Shown here piece by piece: positions 27,138-40,259 of a stretch of DNA of 64,000 nucleotides (its first letter is position 1; every line of letters begins with the position of its first letter). The DNA is from Atherix ibis (lineage: Eukaryota; Arthropoda; Insecta; Diptera; Athericidae): NCBI GenBank assembly GCA_958298945.1, contig CATQJD010000003.1:124001-188000 (forward strand), given 5' to 3'. Made by a program: the position numbers and the translations under genes. The notes under the pieces were generated by a model. That model was not told the origin of the DNA. It made no database searches and saw only the letters and a list, made by a program, of their open reading frames with translations.

Positions 27138-29437
27138 CCTCTTAAACAAACTACTTCATATTCCTCTTAAATATACTACATCATATTCCTCTTAAACATA
27201 CTACTTCATATTCCTCTTAAACATACTACTTCATATTCCTCTTAAGCATACTGCTTCAGATTCCTCTTAAACATATTACTTCATTATCCTCTTAAACATA
27301 CTACTTCATATTCCTCTTAAACATACTACTTCATATTCATCTTAAACATACTACTTTATATTCCTCTTAAACATACTACTTCATATTCCTCTTAAATATA
27401 CTACTTCATATATCTCTTAAACATACTGCTTCATATTCCTCTTAAATATACTACTTCATATTCCTCTTAAGCATACTACTTCATATGCCTCTTAAACATA
27501 CTACTTCACATTCCTCTTAAACATACTACTTCATATTCCTCTTAAACATACTGCTTCATATTCCTCTTAAACATATTACTTCATATTTCTCTTAAACATA
27601 CTACTTCATATTCATCTTAAACATACTACTTCATATTCCTCTTAAATATACTACTTCATATTTCTCTTAAACATACTACTTCATATTCCTCTTAAACATA
27701 CTACTTCATATTCCTCTTAAATATACTACTTCATATTCCTCTTAAACATACTACTTCATATTCCTCTTAAACATACTACTTCATATTCCTCTTAAACATA
27801 CTACTTCATATTAATCTTAAACATACTACTTCATATTCCTCTTAAGCATACTACTTCATATTCCTCTTAAATATACAACTTCATATTCCTCTTAAACATA
27901 CTACTTCATATTCCTCTTAAATATACTACTTCATATTCCTCTTAAACATACTACTTCATATTCCTCTTAAACATACTACTTCATATTCCTCTTAAACATA
28001 CTACTTCATATTCCTCTTAAACATACTACTTCATATTCCTTTTAAACATACTACTTCATATTCCTCTTAAATATACTACTTCATATTCCTCTTAAACATA
28101 CTACTTCATATTCCTCTTAAACATACTACTTCACATTCCTCTTAAATATACTACTTCATATTCTTCTTAAACATACTACTTCATATTCCTCTTAAATATA
28201 CTACTTCATATTCCTCTTAAACTTACTGCTTCAAATTCCTCTTAAACATACTACTTCATATTCCTCTTAAACATACTACTTCATATTCCTCTTAAACGTA
28301 CTACTTCATATTCCTCTTAAACATACTACTTCATATTCCCTTTAAATAAACTACTTCATATTCCTCTTAAACATACTACTTCATATTCCTCCTAAGCATA
28401 CTACTTCATATTCCTCTTAAATATACTACTTCACATTCCTCTTAAATATACTACTTCACATTCCTCTTAAACATACTACTTCATGTTCCTCTTAAACATA
28501 CTAGTTCATATTCCTCTTAAACATACTACTTCATATTCCTCTTAAACATACTAATTCATATTCATCTTAAACATACTACTTCATATTCCTCTTAAACATT
28601 GTACTTCATATTTCTCTTAAACATACTACTTCATATTCCTTTTAAACATACTACTTCATATTCCTCTTAAATATACTACTTCATATTCCTCTTAAACATA
28701 CTACTTCATATTCCTCTTAAACATACTACTTCATATTCTTCTGAAACATACTACTTCATATTCCTCTTGAACTTACTACTTCATATTCCTCTTAAATATA
28801 CTACTTCATATTCCTCTTAAATATACTACTTCATATTCCTTTTAAACATACTACTTTATATTCCTCTTAAACATACTACTTCATATTCCTTTTAAACATA
28901 CTACTTCATATTCCTCTTAAACATACTACTTCATATTCCTCTTAAACTTACTACTTCATATTCCTCTTAAACATACTACTTCATATTCCTCTTAAATATA
29001 CTACTTCATATTCCTCTTAAACATACTACTTTATATTTCTCTTAAGCATACTACTTCATATTCCTCTTAAATATACTACATCATATTCCTCTTAAATATA
29101 CTACTTCATATTCATTTTAAACATACTACTTCATATTCCTCTTAAATATACTACTTAATATTCCTCTTAAACTTACTACTTCATATTCCTCTTAAACATA
29201 CTACTTCATATTCCTCTTAAATATACTACTTCATATTCCTCTTAAATATACTACTTCATATTCCTCTTAAGCATACAACTTCATATTACTCTTAAACATA
29301 CTACTTCATATTCCTCTTGAACATACTACTTCATATTCCTCTTAAACATACTACTTCATAGTCTTCTTAAATATACTACTTCATATTCCTCCTAAATATA
29401 CTACTTCATATTCCTCTTAAACATACTACTTCATATT

Positions 29438-29485
29438 CCTCTTAACAGACTACTTCATATTCCTCTTAACACACCACTTCATATT
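29438..29485. repeat. Double 24-bp monomer, copy 8
   Basis: Full cassette with upstream CTTCTTAAATAT and CCTCCTAAATAT and downstream CTACCTTAT. It is 2,447 bp after copy 7. Confidence 0.95.
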
Positions 29486-29905
29486 CCTCTTAAACATACT
29501 ACCTTATATTCCTCTTAAACATACTACTTCATATTCCTCTTAAACATACTACTTCATATTCCTCTTAAACATACTACTTCATATTCCTCTTAAACAAACT
29601 ACTTCATATTCCTCTTAAATATACTACTTCATATTCCTCTTAAACATACTACTTCATATTCCTCTTAAGCATACTGGTTCATATTCCTCTTAAACATACC
29701 ACTTATTATTCCTCTTAAACATACTACTTCATATTCCTCTTAAACATACTACTTCATATTCATCTTATACATACTACTTTATATTCCTCTTAAACATACT
29801 ACTTCATATTTCTCTTAAATATACTACTTCATATATCTCTTAAACATACTGCTTCATATTCCTCTTAAATATACTACTTCATATTCCTCTTAAGCATACA
29901 ACTTC

Positions 29906-30636
29906 ATATTCCTCTTAAACATACTACTTCACATTCCTCTTAAACATACTACTTCATATTCCTCTTAAACATACTGCTTCATATTCCTCTTAAACATACT
30001 ACTTCATATTCCTCTTAAACATACTACTTCATATTCATCTTAAACATACTACTTCATATTCCTCTTAAATATACTTCTTAATATTCCTCTTAAACTTACT
30101 ACTTCATATTCCTCTTAAACATACTACTTCATATTCCTCTTAAATATACTACTTCATATTCCTCTTAAATATACTACTTCATATTCCTCTTAAACATACT
30201 ACTTCATATTCCTCTTAAACATACTACTTCATATTCCTCTTAAACATACTACTTCATATTCCTCTTAAGCATACTGCTTCATATTCCTCTTAAACATACT
30301 ACTTCATATTCCTCTTAAACATACTACTTCATATTCATCTTAAACATACTACTTCATATTCCTCTTAAATATACTTCTTAATATTCCTCTTAAACTTACT
30401 ACTTCATATTCCTCTTAAGCATACTACTTCATATTCCTCTTAAATATACTACTTCATATTCCTCTTAAATATACTACTTCATATTCCTCTTAAACATACT
30501 ACTTCATATTCCTCTTAAACATACTACTTCATATTCCTCTTAAACATACTACTTCATATTCTTCTTAAGCATACTGCTTCATATTCCTCTTAAACATACT
30601 ACTTCATATTCCTCTTAAACATACTACTTCATATTC
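29906..30636. repeat. 300-bp (12-monomer) tandem repeat, about 2.4 copies
   Basis: Blocks at 29,906, 30,206 and 30,506 share CTGCTTC, CATCTTAAAC (30,036/30,336), ATACTTCTTAATATT (30,075/30,375) and AAACTTAC. The third copy ends at 30,637, where CATCTT is replaced by CCTCTT. Single differences (TAAGC against TAAAC at 30,419/30,119) separate the copies. This short repeat sits at the joint of the 3.85-kb duplication. Confidence 0.87.
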
Positions 30637-30835
30637 CTCTTAAACATACTACTTCATATTCCTCTTAAATATACTACTTCATATTCCTCATAAACATACT
30701 ACTTCATATTCCTCTTAAATATACTACTTCATATTCCTCTTAAACATACTACTTCATATTCCTCTTAAACATACTACTTCATATTCCTCTTAAACATACT
30801 ACTTCATATTCCTCTTAAACATACTACTTCATATT

Positions 30836-30883
30836 CCTCTTAACAGACTACTTCATATTCCTCTTAACACACCACTTCATATT
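30836..30883. repeat. Double 24-bp monomer, copy 9
   Basis: Duplicate of copy 7 at 3,845 bp, with the same unusual upstream flank. It is 1,398 bp after copy 8. Confidence 0.95.
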
Positions 30884-33333
30884 CCTCTTAAACATACTAC
30901 CTTATATTCCTCTTAAACATACTACTTCATATTCCTCTTAAACATACTACTTCATATTCCTCTTAAACATACTACTTCATATTCCTCTTAAACAAACTAC
31001 TTCATATTCCTCTTAAATATACTACATCATATTCCTCTTAAACATACTACTTCATATTCCTCTTAAACATACTACTTCATATTCCTCTTAAGCATACTGC
31101 TTCAGATTCCTCTTAAACATATTACTTCATATTCCTCTTAAACATACTACTTCATATTCCTCTTAAACATACTACTTCATATTCATCTTAAACATACTAC
31201 TTTATATTCCTCTTAAACATACTACTTCATATTCCTCTTAAATATACTACTTCATATATCTCTTAAACATACTGCTTCATATTCCTCTTAAATATACTAC
31301 TTCATATCCCTCTTAAGCATACTACTTCATATTCCTCTTAAACATACTACTTCACATTCCTCTTAAACATACTACTTCATATTCCTCTTAAACATACTGC
31401 TTCATATTCCTCTTAAACATATTACTTCATATTTCTCTTAAACATACTACTTCATATTCATCTTAAACATACTACTTCATATTCCTCTTAAATATACTAC
31501 TTCATATTCCTCTTAAACATACTACTTCATATTCCTCTTAAACATACTACTTCATATTCCTCTTAAATATACTACTTCATATTCCTCTTAAACATACTAC
31601 TTCATATTCCTCTTAAACATACTACTTCATATTCCTCTTAAACATACTACTTCATATTAATCTTAAACATACTACTTCATATTCCTCTTAAGCATACTAC
31701 TTCATATTCCTCTTAAATATACAACTTCATATTCCTCTTAAACATACTACTTCATATTCCTCTTAAATATACTACTTCATATTCCTCTTAAACATACTAC
31801 TTCATATTCCTCTTAAACATACTACTTCATATTCCTCTTAAACATACTACTTCATATTCCTCTTAAACATACTACTTCATATTCCTTTTAAACATACTAC
31901 TTCATATTCCTCTTAAATATACTACTTCATATTTCTCTTAAACATACTACTTCATATTCCTCTTAAACATACTACTTCACATTCCTCTTAAATATACTAC
32001 TTCATATTCCTCTTAAACATACTACTTCATATTCCTCTTAAATATACTACTTCATATTCCTCTTAAACTTACTGCTTCAAATTCCTCTTAAACATACTAC
32101 TTCATATTCCTCTTAAACATACTACTTCATATTCCTCTTAAACGTACTACTTCATATTCCTCTTAAACATACTACTTCATATTCCCTTTAAATAAACTAC
32201 TTCATATTCCTCTTAAACATACTACTTCATATTCCTCCTAAGCATACTACTTCATATTCCTCTTAAATATACTACTTCACATTCCTCTTAAATATACTAC
32301 TTCACATTCCTCTTAAACATACTACTTCATGTTCCTCTTAAACATACTACTTCATATTCCTCTTAAACATACTACTTCATATTCCTCTTAAACATACTAA
32401 TTCATATTCATCTTAAACATACTACTTCATATTCCTCTTAAACATTGTACTTCATATTTCTCTTAAACATACTACTTCATATTCCTCTTAAACATACTAC
32501 TTCATATTCCTCTTAAATATACTATTTCATATTCCTCTTAAACATACTACTTCATATTCCTCTTAAATATACTACTTAATATTCCTCTGAAACCTACTAC
32601 TTCATATTCCTCTTAAACATACTACTTCATATTCTTCTGAAACATACTACTTCATATTCCTCTTGAACTTACTACTTCATATTCCTCTTAAATATACTAC
32701 TTCATATTCCTCTTAAATATACTACTTCATATTCCTTTTAAACATACTACTTTATATTCCTCTTAAACATACTACTTCATATTCCTTTTAAACATACTAC
32801 TTCATATTCCTCTTAAACATACTACTTCATATTCCTCTTAAACTTACTACTTCATATTCCTCTTAAACATACTACTTCATATTCCTCTTAAATATACTAC
32901 TTCATATTCCTCTTAAACATACTATTTTATATTTCTCTTAAGCATACTACTTCATATTCCTCTTAAATATACTACATCATATTCCTCTTAAATATACTTC
33001 TTCATATTCATTTTAAACATACTACTTCATATTCCTCTTAAATATACTACTTAATATTCCTCTTAAATTTACTACTTCATATTCCTCTTAAACATACTAC
33101 TTCATATTCCTCTTAAATATACTACTTCATATTCCTCTTAAATATACTACTTCATATTCCTCTTAAACATACTACTTCATATTACTCTTAAACATACTAC
33201 TTCATATTCCTCTTGAACATACTACTTCATATTCCTCTTAAACATACTACTTCATATTCTTCTTAAATATACTACTTCATATTCCTCCTAAATATACTAC
33301 TTCATATTCCTCTTAAACATACTACTTCATATT

Positions 33334-33381
33334 CCTCTTAACAGACTACTTCATATTCCTCTTAACACACCACTTCATATT
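33334..33381. repeat. Double 24-bp monomer, copy 10
   Basis: Counterpart of copy 8 in the 3.85-kb duplication and of copy 11 in the 598-bp duplication, with the full six-monomer cassette. Confidence 0.95.
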
Positions 33382-33931
33382 CCTCTTAAACATACTACCT
33401 TATATTCCTCTTAAACATACTACTTCATATTCCTCTTAAACATACTACTTCATATTCCTCTTAAACATACTACTTCATATTCCTCTTAAACAAACTACTT
33501 CATATTCCTCTTAAATATACTACTTCATATTCCTCTTAAACATACTACTTCATATTCCTCTTAAACATACTACTTCATATTCATCTTATACATACTACTT
33601 TATATTCCTCTTAAACATACTACTTCATATTTCTCTTAAATACACTACTTCATATATCTCTTAAACATACTGCTTCATATTCCTCTTAAATATACTACTT
33701 CATATTCCTCTTAAGCATACAACTTCATATTCCTCTTAAACATACTACTTCACATTCCTCTTAAACATACTACTTCATATTCCTCTTAAACATACTGCTT
33801 CATATTCCTCTTAAACATACTACTTCATATTCCTCTTAAACATACTACTTCATATTCTTCTTAAATATACTACTTCATATTCCTCCTAAATATACTACTT
33901 CATATTCCTCTTAAACATACTACTTCATATT

Positions 33932-33979
33932 CCTCTTAACAGACTACTTCATATTCCTCTTAACACACCACTTCATATT
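33932..33979. repeat. Double 24-bp monomer, copy 11
   Basis: 598 bp after copy 10, the shortest doublet spacing in the window. Confidence 0.95.
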
Positions 33980-36379
33980 CCTCTTAAACATACTACCTTA
34001 TATTCCTCTTAAACATACTACTTCATATTCCTCTTAAACATACTACTTCATATTCCTCTTAAACATACTACTTCATATTCCTCTTAAACAAACTACTTCA
34101 TATTCCTCTTAAATATACTACTTCATATTCCTCTTAAACATACTACTTCATATTCCTCTTAAACATACTACTTCATATTCATCTTATACATACTACTTTA
34201 TATTCCTCTTAAACATACTACTTCATATTTCTCTTAAATACACTACTTCATATATCTCTTAAACATACTGCTTCATATTCCTCTTAAATATACTACTTCA
34301 TATTCCTCTTAAGCATACAACTTCATATTCCTCTTAAACATACTACTTCACATTCCTCTTAAACATACTACCTTATATTCCTCTTAAACATACTGCTTCA
34401 TATTCCTCTTAAACATACTACTTCATATTCCTCTTAAACATACTACTTCATATTCATCTTAAACATACTACTTCATATTCCTCTTAAATATACTACTTCA
34501 TATTCCTCTTAAACATACTACTTCATATTCCTCTTAAACATACTACTTCATATTCCTCTTAAATATACTACTTCATATTCCTCTTAAACATACAACTTCA
34601 TATTTCTCTTAAACATACTACTTCATATTCCTCTTAAACATACTACTTCATATTAATCTTAAACATACTACTTCATATTCCTCTTAAGCATACTACTTCA
34701 TATTCCTCTTAAATGTACTACTTCATATTCCTCTTAAACATACTACTTCATAATCCTCTTAAATATACTACTTCATATTCATCTTAAACATACTACTTCA
34801 TATTCATCTTAAACATACTACTTCATATTCCTCTTAAACATACTACTTCATATTCCTCTTAAATATACTACTTCATATTCCTCTTAAACATACTACTTCA
34901 TATTCCTCTTAAACATACTACTTCATTTTCCTCTTAAATATACTACTTCATATTCCTCTTAAGCATACTACTGCATATTCCTCTTAAATATACTACTTCA
35001 TATTCCCTTTAAATATACTACTTCATATATCTCTTAAACATACTACTTCATATTCCTCTTAAACATACTACTTCACATTCCTCTTAAACATACTACTTCA
35101 TATTCCTCTTAAACATACTACTTCATATTCCTCTTAAATATACTACTTCATATTCCTCTTAAACTTACTGCTTCAAATTCCTCTTAAACATACTACTTCA
35201 TATTCCTCTTAAACATACTACTTCATATTCCTCTTAAACATACTACTTCATATTCCTCTTAAACATACTACTTCATATTCCCTTTAAATATACTACTTCA
35301 TATTCCTCTTAAACATACTACTTCATATTCCTCCTAAGCATACTACTTCATATTCCTCTTAAATATACTACTTCACATTCCTCTTAAATATACTACTTCA
35401 CATTCCTCTTAAACATACTACTTCATATTCCTCTTAAACATACTACTTCATATTCCTCTTAAACATACTACTTCATATTCCTCTTAAACATACTACTTCA
35501 TATTCATCTTAAACATACTACTTCATATTCCTCTTAAACATAGTACTTCATATTTCTCTTAAATATACTACTTCACATTCCTCTTAAACATACTACTTCA
35601 TATTCCTCTTAAACATACTACTTCATATTTCTCTTAAACATACTACTTCATATTCCTCTTAAACATACTACTTCATATTCCTCTTAAACATACTACTTCA
35701 TATTCCTCTTAAACATACTACTTCATATTCTTCTTAAACATACTACTTCATATTCCTCTTGAACTTACTACTTCATATTCCTCTTAAATATACTACTTCA
35801 TATTCCTCTTAAATATACTACTTCATATTCCTTTTAAACATACTACTTTATATTCCTCTTAAACATAGTACTTCATATTTCTCTTAAACATACAACTTCA
35901 TATTCCTCTTAAATATACTACTTAATATTCCTCTGAAACATACTACTTCATATTCCTCTTAAACATACTACTTTATATTTCTCTTAAGCATACTACTTCC
36001 TATTCCTCTTAAATATACTACATCATTTTCCTCTTAAATATACTACTTCATATTCATTTTAAACATACTACTTCATATTCCTCTTAAATATACTACTTAA
36101 TATTCCTCTTAAACTTACTACTTCATATTCCTCTTAAACATACTACTTCATATTCCTCTTAAATATACTACTTAATATTCCTCTTAAATATACTACTTCA
36201 TATTCCTCTTAAACATACTACTTCATATTCCTCTTAAACATACTACTTCATATTCCTCTTGAACATACTACTTCATATTCCTCTTAAACATACTACTTCA
36301 TATTCTTCTTAAATATACTACTTCATATTCCTCCTAAATATACTACTTCATATTCCTCTTAAACATACTACTTCATATT

Positions 36380-36426
36380 CCTCTTAACAGACTACTTCAT
36401 ATTCCTCTTAACATACACTTCATATT
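36380..36426. repeat. Shortened doublet (24 + 23 bp), copy 12, last in the window
   Basis: The first monomer is the usual 24-mer. The second reads CCTCTTAACATACACTTC and is 23 bp, missing two bases relative to the 25-mer. CTACCTTAT follows at 36,427. It is 2,448 bp after copy 11. No doublet occurs in the remaining 27.5 kb. Confidence 0.93.
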
Positions 36427-37826
36427 CCTCTTAAACATACTACCTTATATTCCTCTTAAACATACTACTTCATATTCCTCTTAAACATACTACTTCATAT
36501 TCCTCTTAAACATACTACTTCATATTAATCTTAAACAAACTACTTCATATTCCTCTTAAATATACTACTTCATATTCCTCTTAAACATACTATTTCATAT
36601 TCCTCTTAAACAGACTACTTCATATTCCTCTTAAGCATACTGCTTCATATTCCTCTTAAACATACTACTTCATATTCCTCTTAAACATACTACTTCATAT
36701 TCCTCTTAAACATACTACTTCATATTCATCTTAAACATACTACTTTATATTCCTCTTAAATATACTACTTCATATTCCTCCTAAATATACTACTTCATAT
36801 TCCTCTTAAACATACTACTTCATATTCCTCTTAAACATACTACATCATATTCCTCTTAAATATACTACTTCATATTCCTCTTAAACATACTACTTCATAT
36901 TCCTCTTAAACATACTACTTCATATTCCTCTTAAACATACTACTTCATATTAATCTTAAACATACTACTTCATATTCCTCTTAAGCATACTACTTCATAT
37001 TCCTCTTAAATATACTACTTCATATTCCTCTTAAACATACTACTTCATATTCCTCTTAAATATACTACTTCATATTCATCTTAAACACACTACTTCATAT
37101 TCATCTTAAACATACTACTTCATATTCCTCTTAAACATACTACTTCATATTCCTCTTAAATATACTACTTCATATTCCTCTTAAACATACTGCTTCATAT
37201 TCCTCTTAAACATACTACTTCATTTTCCTCTTAAATATACTACTTCATATTCCTCTTAAACATACTACTTCATATTCCTCTTAAACATACTACTTCATAT
37301 TCCTTTTAAACATACTACTTCATATTCCTATTAAATATACTACTTCATATTCCTCTTAAACATACTACTTCATATTCATCTTAAACATACTACTTCATAT
37401 TCCTCTTAAATATACTACTTCATATTTATCTTAAACATACTACTTCATATTCCTCTTAAACATACTACTTCATATTCCTCTTAAACATAGTACTTCATAT
37501 TCCTCTTAAATATACTACTTCATATTCCTCTTAAACATACTACTGCATATTCCTCTTAAACATACTACTTCATATTCTTCTTAAACATACTACTTCATAT
37601 TCCTCTTAAGCATACTACTTCATATTCCTCTTAAACATACTGCTTCATATTCCTCTTAAGCATACTACTTCATATTCCTCTTAAACATACTACTTCATAT
37701 TCCTCTTAAACATACTGCTTCATATTCCTCTTAAACATACTACTTCATATATCTCTTAAATATACTACTTCATATTCCTCTTAAATATACTACTTCATAT
37801 TCCTCTTAAATATACTACTTCATATT

Positions 37827-37852
37827 CCTCTAAAAACATACTACTTCATATT
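37827..37852. repeat. 26-bp monomer with one-base insertion in the A run
   Basis: Reads CCTCTAAAAACATAC, five As where the consensus has TAAA, net +1. The array phase shifts from 2 to 3 modulo 25 here. Confidence 0.88.
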
Positions 37853-38277
37853 CCTCTTAAGCATACTACTTCATATTCCTCTTAAACATACTACTTCATA
37901 TTCCTCTTAAACATACTACTTCATATACCTCTTAAACATACTACTTCATATTCCTCTTAAACATACTACTTCATATTCCTCTTAAATATACTACTTCATA
38001 TTCCTCTTAAACATACTACTTCATATTCCTCTTAAACATACTACTTCATATTCCTCTTAAATATACTGCTTTATATTCCTTTTAAACATACTACTTCATA
38101 TTCCTCTTAAACATACTACTTCATATATCTCTTAAACATACTACTTCATATTCCTCTTAAACATACTAATTCATATTCCTCTTAAACATACTACTTCATA
38201 TTCCTCTTAAACATACAACTTCATATTCCTCTTAAACATACTACTTCATATTCCTCTTAAACATACTACTTCATATT

Positions 38278-38680
38278 CCACTTAAACATACTACTTCATA
38301 TTCCCTTTAAATATACTACTTCAAATTCCTCTTAAACATGCTACTTCATATTCCTCTTAAATATACTACTTCATATTCCTCTTAAATATACTACTTCATA
38401 TTCCTCTTAAATATACTACTTCATATTCCTCTTAAGCATACTGCTTCATATTCCTCTTAAGCATACTACTTCATATTCCTCTTAAACATACTGCTTCATA
38501 TTTTTCTTAAACATACTACTTCATATTCCTTTTAAACATACTGCTTCATATTTCTCTTAAACATACTACTTCATATTCCTCTTAAACATACTACTTCATA
38601 TTCCACTTAAACATACTACTTCATATTCCCTTTAAATATACTACTTCATATTCCTCTTAAACATGCTACTTCATATTCCT
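38278..38680. repeat. CCACTT-CCCTTT-CATGCTAC cassette, 325-bp spacing
   Basis: Three successive variant monomers, CCACTTAAAC, CCCTTTAAATAT and AAACATGCTAC, occur at 38,278 and 38,603. The first copy has TTCAAATT between the second and third, as does the only other occurrence in the window, at 25,791. Confidence 0.85.
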
Positions 38681-39102
38681 CTTAAATATACTACTTCATA
38701 TTCCTCTTAAATATACTACTTCATATTCCTCTTAAATATACTACTTCATATTCCTCTTAAGCATACTACTTCATATTCCTCTTAAACATACTACTCCATA
38801 TTCCTCTTAAACATACTACTTCATATTCCTCTTAAACATACTACTTCATATTCCTCTTAAATATACTACTTCATATTCCTCTTAAATATACTACTTCATA
38901 TTCCTCTTAAACATACTACTGCATATTACTCTTAAACATACTACTTCATATTCCTCTTAAACATACTACTTCATATTCCTCTGAAGCATACTGCTTCATA
39001 TTCCTCTTAAACATACTGCTTCATATTCCTCTTAAGCATACTACTTCATATTCCTCTTAAACATACTACTACATATTCCTCTTAAACATACTGCTTCATA
39101 TT

Positions 39103-39126
39103 CCTCTTAACATACCACTTCACATA
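39103..39126. repeat. 24-bp monomer (CTTAACATACCAC)
   Basis: One A of the AAA run is lost, as in the doublets, but in a single monomer with different neighbours (CTGCTTC before, CACATATCTC after). It appears to be an independent loss. Confidence 0.88.
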
Positions 39127-40259
39127 TCTCTTAAACATACTACTTCATATTCCTCTTAAATATACTACTTCATATTCCTCTTAAATATACTACTTCATAT
39201 TCCTCTTAAACATACTACTTCATATTCCTCTTAAGCATACTACTTCATATTCCTCTTAAACATACTACTTCATATTCCTCTTAAACATACTACTTCATAT
39301 TCCTATTAAATATACTACTTCATATTCCTATTTAACATACTACTTTTTATTACTCTTAAACATACTACTTCATATTCCTCTTAAATATACTACTTTATAT
39401 TCCTTTTAAACATACTACTTCATATTCCTCTTAAACATACTAGTTCATATATCTCTTAAACATACTACTTCATATTCCTCTTAAATATACTACTTCATAT
39501 TCCTCTTAAACATACTACTTCATATTCCTCTTAAACATACTACTTCATATTCCACTTAAATATACTACTTCATATTCCTCTTAAATATACTACTGCATAT
39601 TCCTCTTAAACATACTACTGCATATTCCTCTTAAACATACTACTTCATATTCCTCTTAAACATACTACTGCATATTCCTCTTAAATATACTACTTCATAT
39701 TCCCTTTAAATATACTACTTCATATCCCTCTTAAACATACTACTTCATATTCCTCTTAAACATATTACTTCATATTCCTCTTAAACATACTACTTCATAT
39801 GCCTCTAAAACATACTACTTCATATTCCTCTTGAACATACTACTTCATATTCCTCTTAAACATACTACTTCATATTCCTCTTAAACATACTACTTCATAT
39901 TCCTCTTAAACATACTACTTCATATTCCACTTAAATATACTACTTCGTATTCCTCTTAAACATACTACTGCATATTCCTCTTAAGCATACTACTGCATAT
40001 TCCTCTTAAACATACTACTTTATATTCCTTTTAAACATACTACTTCATATTCCTCTTAAGCAAACTACTTCATATTCCTCTTAAATATACTACTTCATAT
40101 TCCTCTTAAGGATACTACTTCATATTCCTCTTAAACATACTACTTCATATACCACTTAAACATACTACTTCATATTCCTCTTAAACATACTACTTCATAT
40201 TCCTCTTAAATATACTACTTCATATTCGTCTTAAACATACTACTTCATATTCCTCTTAA

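Larger units (their letters stand above)
26495..33570. repeat. 3.85-kb tandem duplication (26,495-30,339 and 30,340 to ~33.57 kb)
   Basis: Variant order repeats at 3,845 bp, becomes 3,846 after the one-base loss at 27,114, and 3,896 after a two-monomer difference near 28.7/32.5 kb. Matched markers are TTCTTAATATT (26,530/30,375), the double 24-mer (26,991/30,836), GCTTCAGATT (27,253/31,099), TATTAATCTT, AAACGTAC (28,298/32,144), CCTCCTAAGCAT, CATTGTAC, and the next doublet (29,438/33,334). Private differences include CTAGTTC at 28,501 and three monomers near 29.66-29.75 kb absent from the later copy. It is older than the 2,273-bp event. Confidence 0.88.
33240..34450. repeat. 598-bp tandem duplication including the doublet
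   Basis: CTTCTTAAATAT, CCTCCTAAATAT, the double 24-mer (33,334/33,932), CTACCTTAT, AAACAAAC, CATCTTATACAT (33,582/34,180), AAATACAC with TATATCTC, and CATACAACTTC recur at 598 bp (24 monomers minus 2). A private CTACCTTAT change appears at about 34,371. Alignment ends at about 34,456, where CATCTT replaces CTTCTT. Confidence 0.9.
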
